Source: Pseudomonadota bacterium (lineage in GTDB: Bacteria > Pseudomonadota > Gammaproteobacteria > Steroidobacterales > Steroidobacteraceae). From it: a DNA stretch of 64,000 nucleotides. Positions within the stretch are counted from its first letter, which is position 1, and every line of letters starts with the position of its first letter. Below are positions 1 through 8,479 of this stretch, piece by piece. Both the position numbers and the translations under genes were made by a program. The stretch covers positions 249,501-313,500 of the forward strand of contig JADJBE010000001.1 of assembly GCA_016703895.1 (NCBI GenBank). Reading direction: 5' to 3'. The notes under the pieces are model-generated. The model was not told the DNA's origin. It worked only from the letters and a program-made list of their open reading frames with translations, and ran no database searches.

Positions 1-1782
1 GTCGTGAAGTAGTCGGGCAACTTCTCCGCAGCGTTGGTTGTGACCGGCATCGCTCGCGGATTGATGAGCTCGCGATAGGCCAGCAACTCGAACGAAAAGA
101 CGTCGACCTTGTCTTTCGACTTCTTGCCTTCACGAATCACATTGCGGAAATAGTGATGCGCGAATGAGGGCTCGATGCCGTTGGAGGCATTGTTAGCCAG
201 CGACAGCGAAATGGTGCCGGTCGGCGCGATCGAGGTGTGATGGGTGAACCGCGCGCCGATATTGGCGAGCTGGTCAACGAGTGCGGGTGCCACCTCGGCG
301 ACTCGCTGCATATAGCGGCTATAACGGGCATGTAGGATACGCCCCGGGATCTTGTCGCCCAGCTTCCAACCGTCAGCCACCATCTCGGGGCGCTTGCGAA
401 GCATCTCCGCCGTGACCGCGAACTCTTCTTTCAGGATTGGCGCCGGGCCTTTCTCCTTGGCTAGATCCAGCCCAGCTTCCCAGCCCGCGACAGCCATCTC
501 TCGAGAGACGTCGTCAGTGAAGCCGATGGATTCGGGCGAGCCGTACTTCATGCCCAGACAGGTGAGCGTGCTGCCGAGGCCCAGAAAACCCATGCCGTGG
601 CGACGCTTGCGCTCGATCTCGTTGCGCTGCTGCTCAAGTGGCAGCCCGTTGATCTCGACTACGTTGTCGAGCATGCGCGTGAAGACTTTGACGACTTCAC
701 GGTACTCTTCCCAATTGAACTCGGCGAAATCGGTGAACGGATTCTTGACGAAGCGCGTGAGATTGACCGAACCTAACAAGCATGAACCATACGGAGGCAA
801 GGGCTGTTCGCCGCAGGGGTTGGTCGCGCGGATATGCTCGCACCACCAGTTGTTGTTCATCTCATTGACGCGGTCGATGAGAATGAAACCCGGCTCGGCG
901 AAGTCGTAGGTGGAGGACATGATGACGTCCCACAGCCGCCGCGCCGGCAGTGTCTTGAACACTCGGCAGCACACCAAGCCCGACTCGTCGGTCACGTAGC
1001 CGGCGTTCGCCGGGCACTCGCGCCACACGAAGCGCGTGGCATCGCTGGTATCGGGACGCTCGGCCTCGAACTCCTTGCGCGACAGCGGGAAGGCGAGCTG
1101 CCAGTCGCGTTCCTCGCGCACGGCCTGCATGAACTCATCGGTGATCAACAGCGACAGATTGAACTGTCGCAGCCGGCCGTTCTCACGCTTGGCGCGAATG
1201 AATTCGATCGCATCCGGATGGCCCACATCGAAGGTGCCCATCTGCGCGCCACGACGACCGCCGGCCGAGGACACGGTGAAACACATCTTGTCGTAGATAT
1301 CCATGAACGACAGTGGCCCGGAGGTATAGGCGCCGGCGCCAGACACATAGGCGCCGCGTGGCCGCAGCGTCGAGAACTCGTAACCAATGCCGCAACCTGC
1401 CTTCAGCGTAAGACCAGCCTCGTGGACTTTGCCGAGAATGTCGTCCATCGAGTCGCTGATCGTGCCGGACACCGTGCAGTTGATCGTCGAGGTGGCAGGC
1501 TTGTGCTGGGTGGCACCGGCATTCGAGGTGATGCGGCCGGCAGGAATGGCCCCGCGGCGCAACGCCCAAACGAACCGCTCGTACCAGTGCTCACGCGCGG
1601 CGGGCTGCTCAACGTCAGCGAGTGCGCGGGCGACTCGCTTGTAAGTGTCATCCATCGACAAATCGATCGGCGTCCCATCCTTTGGCGCTGAGTCGATACT
1701 TCTTATCCCAGATATCAAGCGACGCTTCCTGGAACGGAATGGCATCGACATCCTTGTGATCGAGCTTGATGACGCTGTTCAT
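1..1782 (-). CDS. nrdJ: Adenosylcobalamin-dependent (class II) ribonucleoside-diphosphate reductase, 3' end outside window, one frameshift
   Basis: Reduces ribonucleotides to deoxyribonucleotides using AdoCbl as radical generator. About 590 N-terminal residues are visible; the C terminus lies beyond base 1. Visible signatures are the NCTVSG segment (reducing cysteine), KAGCGIGYEFSTLRPRG, and NPCGEQP (radical cysteine), all typical of Xanthomonas-type NrdJ. I chose the ATG at 1782 (MNSVIKLDHKDVDAIP) because a GGGGAG ribosome site lies about 10 nt upstream. The reading frame breaks at the TTT run 1681-1683: removing one T restores the family sequence SAKDGTPIDLSMDDTYK, whereas the sequence as given stops after DRFVDG. 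This is either an assembly error or a true lesion. The family assignment is secure; whether the gene is intact is not. Confidence 0.9.
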
Positions 1783-2041
1783 TAGATACTGGCACTCCCC
1801 AATCGACACACTTTCAGACCCGAACCCACCGGCGGCGACAACGCCGGAACGTGGGGAAAAGCGTCTTAAGCATGGCCAGCCAAAGCAGCCACGCGGCAAA
1901 AACGACTTCTATATAGGCACCCGCTGTCAGACGGCCGCGTTCACCCCACCACCCCAACCCGCCAGTTGCATCGCCTGCCGACCGCCGCCCTTCTAGCGTT
2001 TCCCGGCGGTGCAACTTGGCTCCAGCGGGGCTGTCGGTAAG
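1783..2041 (-). other. Long nrdJ 5' leader with inverted repeats
   Basis: About 250 nt of presumed transcribed leader precede the nrdJ start and hold no convincing gene. On the minus strand an arm reading GCCAAGTTGCA is followed some 55 nt later by TGCAACTGGC, enclosing a GC-rich hairpin (CCGCC / GGCGG). This would allow a multi-stem RNA. A cobalamin-sensing element is conceivable for a B12-dependent enzyme, but I do not see a convincing canonical B12 box, so none is called. Confidence 0.3.
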
Positions 2042-2098
2042 ACACAAGATATTGTGTTGGGGGATAGCCAGACTAATTACGTGAAATGCCCCCGTCAA
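2042..2098 (-). promoter_or_regulatory. nrdJ promoter with NrdR-type box
   Basis: On the minus strand a -35-like TTGACG (2098-2093) and a -10-like TAGTCT (2075-2070) are separated by 17 bp. Just downstream lies the 16-bp near-palindrome ACACAAGATATTGTGT (2042-2057), which fits the NrdR box consensus of ribonucleotide-reductase genes. NrdR usually uses two boxes about 31 bp apart; the position 31 bp upstream holds only a poor match. The box position over the presumed initiation region suggests repression. Basis: motif seen directly, regulator inferred. Confidence 0.65.
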
Positions 2099-2287
2099 GC
2101 CGCATCCACTACTGAAAAGTGCGGCTTTTCGTCTTCTTTTTCAGTGATTTAGGCAGTTTTGAGCCGTGGAACGCATGACGATTTTTTAACATCGGCTGGC
2201 GGCGCCGCGCCGCCCGCAGCCCTACATTTTGTGTCCACGGGCCGTCTACAGTTCATCCACAGCTTGTTCCGTGGGTTACACCAGCCC

Positions 2288-3290
2288 TCAGGCGCGCCAC
2301 TGCCTCGCGCGCACGTTCTGTAGCTGCCACGGGCGGTCAACATCCAGCGCCTCGTCGAACAACACACCGCGGCCCTGTAGCGGCGTCCAGTCGGTGAACT
2401 CTCCCACCAACGGCCCGAGGTACGGCCGCGCGATCGCAAGACACGCCTCGAAGTCGAGATCGTCCGCTTCCCAGTACCCCGCGCTCGGGCGCGCGGGCTG
2501 CATCTGCCAGCCAGCCGCGCCCTTCGAACTCCAGCGCCGACAGCATCGCGTCATCGCAAGAGTGATAGACAAACATCACTGTCGGTCGATAGCTGAAGCC
2601 GTTCACCGCTTGCGACGTGTTGCCGCGCAGCGAAAAATAATCGCCGCTCGAAAACACCTCGTCGTGGCTCATCAGCAGGCCCTGAAATACACCGAGTGAT
2701 GGCAACCAACTACGCGCATAGGTGCCGCACCCGGGTCGCTTGAGGTAAATGGAGCCACAGTCCTTGCGATGCCAGTTCGCGCCCATGGGCAGCTGCCGCT
2801 CTGAACTCCCCAGCGACAGCTCAGACGGCTGCATCAATTCATCAACAAAGCCATCGATCGACCAGGTATTGACGAACTCACCGGGTCGCTTGGGTCGATC
2901 CGCCGCTTGCGCAATGACAACATGGGGTTGTCGAACACGCCGGGCCACGGCTCGATCGAGGTATCGACATACAACACGCCTTGCTCGGCACACCACTCAA
3001 CGAGATCGAGACTCGACACGTCGACCGACAGGTTGAGCAGCAGGTCGCCGGCCCGCAGGTACTGGCGCAACTGGCGATCCAAGCTCGTGGGCTTCAGATG
3101 GCAATGTGATGAAGCGCGCGCCATTGGCCTGCGCGATGCCGCGACCACGTTCATCGGCCGACAGGACGATCACGCTGTCGCTGGCAGTCTGGATATGCCT
3201 GCGCAGCAGCGGCAGCACCGCCTGACCAATGCTGCCGCAACCGATCATCACGATGCGGCCCGCGTGTGCCACAGTCTCGAGGGTACTCAT
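2288..3290 (-). pseudogene. hss: Homospermidine synthase remnant (multiple frameshifts and internal deletions)
   Basis: The N-terminal frame (from ATG 3290) gives a Rossmann start, RIVMIGCGSIGQAVLPLL. A second frame continues with LLLNLSVDVSSLDLVEWC and VLYVDTSIEPWPGVFDNP, a third with EFVNTWSIDGFVDELMQPSEL and RSWLPSLGVFQGLLMSHDE, and a fourth with FEACLAIARPYLGPLVG and DWTPLQGRGVLFD. In that order these are landmarks of homospermidine synthase (saccharopine dehydrogenase fold, polyamine synthesis). The family is usually about 470 residues; here only about 1.0 kb remains. Roughly 60-90 residues are missing between the SIEPWPG and NTWSIDGF blocks, and again before PARPSAGYWEADD. Several independent lesions mean decay rather than a single read error. 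It lies divergent from the htrA-like gene, 49 bp away. Confidence 0.8.
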
Positions 3291-3339
3291 GCCTCAACCG
3301 TAGCAGACGTCAGCGGCGTCGCGCCGTTAAGATAGGTGA

Positions 3340-4753
3340 ATGAGACGCTCCACGTTGCTCGCCGTTGTCGCTGGTCTTGTGTTCGCTAGCTGCATGGCTG
3401 CCGCCGCCGAGGCGCAAGCGGTGGGCCTGCCAGCCGCGGTCGGTGAAACGCCGATGCCCTCGCTAGCTCCGATGATCAAGCGCGTGTCGCCCGCGGTGGT
3501 GAACATCGCAACACGCGGCACGGTTCGCCAACGCGCGCCGCGCAATCCGCTGCTGGATGATCCGTTTTTCCGGCGATTTTTCGACGTTCCGGAGATGGGG
3601 CCCCGCGAGCGGCAGTTTCAAAGCGCGGGCTCAGGCGTGATCTTTGATGCCCGCAAGGGCCATATCGTCACCAACGCCCACGTGATCGAGAGCGCATCGG
3701 AAATCACGGTGACATTGATGGACGGCCGCGACCTGCAAGCCACGGTCGTCGGCAGCGACGAAGCGTCGGACATCGCGGTGTTGCGGGTCGAGCCGAGCAC
3801 CTTGACGCAGATTGCGCTCGGCGATTCGGATCGCGTCGAAGTGGGTGACTTCGTGGTGGCCATCGGCAAATCCGTTTGGCCTGCAGCACACGGTGACGTC
3901 CGGCATCGTCAGCGGCCTCGGCCGCTCTGGCATCAATCCCGAGGGTTATGAAAATTTTATTCAAACCGACGCGTCGATCAACCCTGGTAATTCGGGCGGC
4001 GCGCTGGTGAACCTGCGTGGCGAGCTGATCGCCATCAACAGCGCGATTCTGTCACGCAGCGGGGGCAATATCGGTATCGGCTTTGCGATCCCGGTGAACA
4101 TGGCGCGCAGCGTGATCGATCAGCTGATTCAATACGGTGAGGTGCGCCGCGGGCTGCTGGGCATCAACATCTACTCGCTGACGCCCGATCTTGCCAAGTC
4201 GCTGGGCCTGGAATCGACCCAGGGCGTGCTCGTGTCGCAGGTTGCCGAGGATTCCGCGGCAGACAAGGCGGGCATCCGCGCCGGCGATGTGGTCACCGCG
4301 ATCAACGACAAACCGGTGCGCTCGAGTACCGATCTGCGCAATGCCATCGGCCTGCTGCGAGTCGGCGAGCGGATTGACGTGGCCATCATCCGCGACGGCC
4401 GACCGCGGCGCGTGACTGCGCTGATCCCCGATCCGACGCCCCAACAGACCACCAGCGACGCGGGCGGAGCGAACGCGGCCCCGACTGCCGGCGCTGGCGC
4501 AATCCATCCGCAACTGCGGGGCGCCGTCCTTGCCGATGCGGCCGAGGGCGGTGTACTGGTCCGCTCGATCGAGCCCCGCAGCCCGGCGGCCCTCGCGCAA
4601 GCGCTGCGCGCCGGCGACCGCATTGAGGCGGTCAACCGGCAGCGCGTACCGAACCTGGCGCGCCTGCAGGCATTGGCGCGCGGTGGCGGGCCGCTCGTGC
4701 TGACGGTACGGCGCGGCAACGCGATCGTGCTGGTGCCACTGCGAGCACCGTAG
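3340..4753 (+). CDS. Periplasmic trypsin-like serine protease, DegQ/HtrA family (one frameshift)
   Basis: Envelope quality-control protease. A cleavable signal peptide (MRRSTLLAVVAGLVFASCMA, then AAAEAQA) is followed by the trypsin-like domain: His in TNAHVIES (about residue 114), Asp in EASDIAVL (about 144) and Ser in NPGNSGGAL (about 220). Two PDZ domains follow, the first from about GLLGINIYSLTPDLAKSLG, the second near LRGAVLADAAEGGVLV. The frame breaks at the AAA run 3868-3870: dropping one A gives VAIGNPFGLQHTVTSGIVSG, a perfect family match. The total of 1414 nt is one more than a multiple of three, consistent with a single insertion. ATG 3340 has an AGGTGA site just upstream. DegP versus DegQ naming is not resolved. 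Confidence 0.9.
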
Positions 4754-4863
4754 CGTGTACCCTGAATAGGGGAGTCGCAAAACTTTACAGTTCTTTATGA
4801 TTTGACCGTTCGAGATAGTGCGATCGGCCGTAAACCGTTGGTTCTATTGCGGCGGCTCACAGA

Positions 4864-4880
4864 CGGCACGCCTTTTGCTT
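4864..4880 (+). promoter_or_regulatory. Sigma-54 (-24/-12) promoter
   Basis: The sequence CGGCACG-CCTT-TTGCTT matches the RpoN consensus TGGCACG-N4-TTGCW in all but the first base. The invariant GG (4865-4866) and GC (4877-4878) have the required 10-bp separation. It lies about 60 bp upstream of the PEP-CTERM gene and points toward it. Many PEP-CTERM substrate genes are known to be controlled by RpoN with the PrsK/PrsR two-component system, which makes the assignment more likely. Confidence 0.75.
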
Positions 4881-4937
4881 CATGTAATTGCTCGTCTACC
4901 TATCTCTATTTGGCCTTGAAACTGGACAATTTAAAAA

Positions 4938-5825
4938 ATGACCAACAAACCACTTTCTGTCGCGCTCGCCATTGCAGCGCTGGCTATTCCGCTCGCCGCA
5001 CAGGCGGCGGTCATCACCATTCCGCAGTCGGCGCTGATCCCCTCGACCCAGCTGTACACCGATGATATCGGCGGTGGTATTGGCAGCCCAGTCGTCATGA
5101 CGGGCGGCGGCAATGCCGCCAATGTGGGCCAGTCGCGCAATGACGATGGCTTCCGCGGGCCAATCGACCTCGGCTTTACACTGAATTTCTTTGGCAACGA
5201 CTACACCTCGTTCTACGCCAACAACAACGGCAACATCAGCTTCGGCAACGGTATCTCGGCGTTCACGCCAACTGGCCCCCAAGGAGCGCCGCAGCCGATC
5301 ATCTCGCCCTTCTTTGCCGACGTCGACACGCGCGGCACGGCCAGCGGCCTGATGAACCTGCGTGTCATGGACAATCAGCTCATCGTCACCTGGGACCGTG
5401 TCGGCTACTTCAGCGCCAATACCAACCTGCTGAACACTTTCCAGCTGGTACTGCGCGGCCCCGGCTACGCAATCCCGGCGGGTGAGGGCCAGATCGGCTT
5501 CTTCTACACCTCCATGCAGTGGGAGACGGGTGATGCCAGCGGCGGCGCCAACGGCTTCGGCGGCACACCGGCCGCGATCGGCTTTGGTGACGGCCAGTCA
5601 AACGGCTACGTCCTCGAAGGCTCCACGCAGGCCAATATCTCGGCTGCTGTCAACAATACGCGGCTGTGGTTCACGTTGACCGAGACCGGCACGCCGGAAG
5701 TCGTCCCGCCGCCGGACACGCCACCCGTCAACCCGCCGACTGGCGTGCCGGAGCCAGCCACGCTGGGTCTGTTGGGCTTGGGCCTGTTGGGTACTGCGCT
5801 GACGCGCCGTCGCCGACGCGCCTGA
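4938..5825 (+). CDS. PEP-CTERM sorted, nidogen-like (NIDO) domain surface protein
   Basis: A 295-residue exported protein: signal peptide MTNKPLSVALAIAALAIPLA then AQA, a central region with NNNGNISFGNGISAFTP and PIISPFFADVDTRG and ITWDRVGYF-like text (IVTWDRVGYF) typical of NIDO domains, a proline-rich spacer (PPPDTPPVNPPTG), and a C-terminal VPEPATLGLLGLGLLG plus TRRRRR tail. That tail is the exosortase recognition signal. Such proteins are cleaved by exosortase and are linked to exopolysaccharide and floc formation. No exosortase is in the window. It is a single-gene unit between a sigma-54 promoter and a strong terminator. The ATG at 4938 has a poor ribosome site. Confidence 0.88.
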   Translation: MTNKPLSVALAIAALAIPLAAQAAVITIPQSALIPSTQLYTDDIGGGIGSPVVMTGGGNAANVGQSRNDDGFRGPIDLGFTLNFFGNDYTSFYANNNGNISFGNGISAFTPTGPQGAPQPIISPFFADVDTRGTASGLMNLRVMDNQLIVTWDRVGYFSANTNLLNTFQLVLRGPGYAIPAGEGQIGFFYTSMQWETGDASGGANGFGGTPAAIGFGDGQSNGYVLEGSTQANISAAVNNTRLWFTLTETGTPEVVPPPDTPPVNPPTGVPEPATLGLLGLGLLGTALTRRRRRA

Positions 5826-5842
5826 TCGACGCCTCCGAAGGA

Positions 5843-5878
5843 GCCGCGGCTGGGCGAACCCCTGCCGCGGCTTTTTTT
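5843..5878 (+). terminator. Intrinsic terminator of the PEP-CTERM gene
   Basis: A perfect 8-bp stem, GCCGCGGC (5843-5850) with its repeat at 5864-5871, is followed directly by seven T. It sits 17 bp after the PEP-CTERM stop codon. Confidence 0.9.
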
Positions 5879-6428
5879 ATGCTTGCAGTCGTGTGCGCGC
5901 TGTTGCGAGCAAAGCGCGCGAGTACAGCTTGTGAAAGCCGAGCAGCGCTCTGAAGCCGCCACTCAGCCGTCGCTCGCCAGTGCGGCTGTCGACCATCGGC
6001 ACAATGGCGGAACCAAAGTAAAGCGTGGTCGTGCCATCCGGCCGGCCCGCGTGCTCCAGCATCAGCCAGGAACGGGTCCGCTGCTGCACATCGCATAACA
6101 GCAGTTGTGACTCCGTGCGCGCCTCGACCGTCCAAGCGGCGAACTTCGCGGCCGAGGCCATACCTAGCTCGGCTGCCTCGCGATCCGTCGACGGCAGGTG
6201 GACCGCCCAGCCGATGATCCAGCGCTCCAGCTTGAACAGCCAGGTGGTGTAGAACGCCTCGACGTACTGCGGCAAGCCGACGTCCGCCGCAAGCTCGGTG
6301 CAATAACAGTCTGTAAACGCGCCGGCACGCCGATACTCGGCTAACAGCGCATGGTCGGGTAAGGGGACTGCACGGACGACTGACACGGGAGCCTCAAGAA
6401 TCCTTATGACGCGCAAGCGGCACAGCAT
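5877..6428 (-). CDS. Hypothetical protein
   Basis: About 183 residues. Recognisable text includes TDCYCTELAADVGLPQYVEAFYTTWLFK in the first third, then WAVHLPSTDREA and RTRSWLMLE, but I cannot assign a family. There is no signal peptide or clear membrane segment. The frame stays open to 6608, into the divergent epimerase gene; the ATG at 6428 (MLCRLRVIRIL) leaves a sensible divergent start region, and a later non-ATG start before VSVVRAVPLPD is possible. It ends inside the T-run of the facing terminator. Confidence 0.55.
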   Translation of the reverse strand: MLCRLRVIRILEAPVSVVRAVPLPDHALLAEYRRAGAFTDCYCTELAADVGLPQYVEAFYTTWLFKLERWIIGWAVHLPSTDREAAELGMASAAKFAAWTVEARTESQLLLCDVQQRTRSWLMLEHAGRPDGTTTLYFGSAIVPMVDSRTGERRLSGGFRALLGFHKLYSRALLATARTRLQA

Positions 6429-6446
6429 ACCGAGTACCATGTGACG

Positions 6447-7415
6447 ATGCGTATTTGCATCCTCGGCGGCAGCGGCTTCATCGGCACAGAACTGATCGCA
6501 CAACTCACAATGGCCGGGCACTCGGTGCGGGTGCTCACCCGCAAAGTCGCCGCCGCACAACATCTGCGCGTACTGCCGCGCGCCGAGATCGTGGCGACCA
6601 ACGTCCACGATTCCGTCGCGCTGTCAGCCCACTTTGCCGATATGGATGTCGTCATCAATCTCGTCGGCATCTTGAACGAAACGGGTCGCAGCGGCGCCGG
6701 CTTTCGTCGTGCACATACCGAGCTCACGGCAAAGATCGTGACGGCAGCCAATTCGCGTGGCGTCACGCGCCTGCTGCAAATGAGCTCGCTCGGCGCGCGA
6801 CTCAATGCACCGAGTCACTATCTGCGTAGCAAAGGCGCGGCGGAACAGCACATCGAAGAACACGCCAAGGCGCTCGACTACTGCATCTTCCAGCCGTCCG
6901 TCATCTTCGGGCCGGGAGATTCGCTGACCAATCGATTCGCCAGCCTACTGCGCCTCGGTGGCGGTTGGCTGCCGTTGGCAAAGCCCGACGCGCGGTTCGC
7001 GCCAGTGTTCGTCGGGGACGTGGTCGCGGCGTTCGCAAGCTGCTTGCATGGCGGCAGCGTGAATGGCAAGTCCGTCAGTCGGCAGCGCTTCGAGCTTGGC
7101 GGGCCGGACACCGTGACGCTCGAGGAACTCGTGCGACTGACCGCTCGCTACGCGCAGTTGCCGTGCCATTTGCTACGTCTGCCAGACTCTGTCGCGCGCC
7201 TGCAAGCCGCCGTGATGGACTTCGTGCCAGGCAAACCGTTCTCGACTGACAACTATCGATCGCTCTCTGAGGACAGCGTCTGCCGCGAGAATGGCCTTGC
7301 GCAGCTCGGCATCAAGGCGCATTCGATGGCCACGATATTGCCAACCTATCTCGGCGCCGCGTCGCGTGAAGCGCGACTCGATGCCGCACGGCGCACGGCC
7401 GGTCGATTTCGTTAG
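6447..7415 (+). CDS. NAD(P)-dependent epimerase/dehydratase, complex I NDUFA9-like
   Basis: A 322-residue atypical short-chain dehydrogenase. The N-terminal GGSGFIGTELIAQL is a Rossmann nucleotide-binding motif; NLVGILNETG, TRLLQMSSLGA and FQPSVIFGPGDSLTNRFASL are typical of the NDUFA9-like subgroup found beside quinone, sterol or respiratory genes in Proteobacteria. The substrate is unknown. A GTG at 6441 two codons upstream is an alternative start. It overlaps the facing peptidase gene by 4 nt at the 3' end. Confidence 0.8.
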   Translation: MRICILGGSGFIGTELIAQLTMAGHSVRVLTRKVAAAQHLRVLPRAEIVATNVHDSVALSAHFADMDVVINLVGILNETGRSGAGFRRAHTELTAKIVTAANSRGVTRLLQMSSLGARLNAPSHYLRSKGAAEQHIEEHAKALDYCIFQPSVIFGPGDSLTNRFASLLRLGGGWLPLAKPDARFAPVFVGDVVAAFASCLHGGSVNGKSVSRQRFELGGPDTVTLEELVRLTARYAQLPCHLLRLPDSVARLQAAVMDFVPGKPFSTDNYRSLSEDSVCRENGLAQLGIKAHSMATILPTYLGAASREARLDAARRTAGRFR

Positions 7416-8476
7416 CCGCCTGAGTGGGCGCCGCTGCCTTCGCACAGGGCAACACGACGCGCCGCTGCGTCCGGCATTGTGAGCTCGCGTACGCGCACAA
7501 AGAACCGTGACAAATCGTGCTGCTCCTCGACGAGCAGCCGTTGGAAACCTGGCACGCATTCGTAGTAGGTAGCCAGTGACGCCAGCCACGCATTGTTTGG
7601 ATCGCGCGCCAGCTCGTCCGCGAATGGACTCGTGACGCCAGCAGCCTGCTGCAGTGCGGCCACTTCGTTTGCAAGTTCGATAAACAACTTCGCCTTGCGT
7701 TCACGCTTGCGATCATCCGGTGCCGCCTGCTGGTAGAGATCGTCTAACAAGTCACGATAGCGCGCCACCACGGCAACGACCCGCGCCCGCAGCAGGAGGC
7801 GCTGCCGAAACTGTTGTGAGTTGTCGGCGCGTCCCTCGGCCGTCAGCCAACGGGCGAGACCCTCCTGCTCCACCGTGACCGCGAACGCCTCGTTGAACGC
7901 CGTATCGCCGGGCAAATAGACGACCTGGTGGGCGAGTTCATGGAAAACCATGCCGGTGAGTTCATCGTCACCGTAGCTCAGCATGGTATTGAGTACCGGA
8001 TCCGCGAACCGTCCTAGTGTTGAATAGGCGGGCACCCCTTGCACCCGCACGTCGTTGCCCTCACGTTTGAGCCGCGCGGCAAACTCGCGCGCGCGGCGCT
8101 CGGCAAAGTACCCGCGATAGGCCACGCAACCGGCCACCGGAAAGCACCACTCGAGCGGTCCGACGGCAAACTCTGGGGTCGCGACGACGTTCCAGACCAC
8201 GTAGTCGCGGCCGATATCGGCGTAGGTCGTGTAGCTCTTGTTGTCGGGCAAACCCAGCTGGCTGACAGCGAACTGCCGCGCCAGGCGGACGCGTTCGAGG
8301 CGCGCACGCAGCTCGACGGTGCTGTTGGGATCTGCCAGCACCTGCTCGATGGGGCGCCGCACCGACATCACCTGCCACTGACCGCGCGCCGCCTGCGCCA
8401 CATAAAGCGCGCCGCAGCCGCTCTGCAGCAGCGCAAGCGCGACAGTGAGCCAGGTTCTGAGGTCGGTTAAGATCAC
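7412..8476 (-). CDS. Putative zinc aminopeptidase lipoprotein (Aminopep family)
   Basis: About 354 residues. A short N-terminal hydrophobic stretch ends in a lipobox, ALLQSGCGALY, so the protein is probably lipid-anchored. FHELAHQVVYL holds a zinc-protease HExxH motif, followed by NEAFAVTVEQEGLARWL, where the downstream Glu could be the third ligand. This layout matches the predicted aminopeptidase family PF10023. The frame stays open far upstream as a shadow of cca; I chose the GTG at 8476 because it places the signal sequence at the N terminus and leaves a 3-bp gap to the divergent cca. Confidence 0.75.
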   Translation of the reverse strand: MILTDLRTWLTVALALLQSGCGALYVAQAARGQWQVMSVRRPIEQVLADPNSTVELRARLERVRLARQFAVSQLGLPDNKSYTTYADIGRDYVVWNVVATPEFAVGPLEWCFPVAGCVAYRGYFAERRAREFAARLKREGNDVRVQGVPAYSTLGRFADPVLNTMLSYGDDELTGMVFHELAHQVVYLPGDTAFNEAFAVTVEQEGLARWLTAEGRADNSQQFRQRLLLRARVVAVVARYRDLLDDLYQQAAPDDRKRERKAKLFIELANEVAALQQAAGVTSPFADELARDPNNAWLASLATYYECVPGFQRLLVEEQHDLSRFFVRVRELTMPDAAARRVALCEGSGAHSGG

Positions 8477-8479
8477 GGG

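Noticed and set aside
834..1691. 285-residue plus-strand frame and other long frames antisense to nrdJ
   Set aside because: Codon-shadow of a GC-rich gene; no family-like text, and nrdJ on the opposite strand is unambiguous.
2114..2130. GAAAAGTGCGGCTTTTC, sharing AAGTGCGGCTT with the LysR box at 24805
   Set aside because: The GATTAGnCCAATTAA element is missing at the 31-bp position and no regulon-type gene is adjacent, so the shared core is probably chance.
2150..2235. GC-rich hairpin next to an A/T run downstream of the homospermidine synthase remnant
   Set aside because: On the minus strand the stem is followed by GATGTTAAAAAA, not a T-run, so it is not called an intrinsic terminator.
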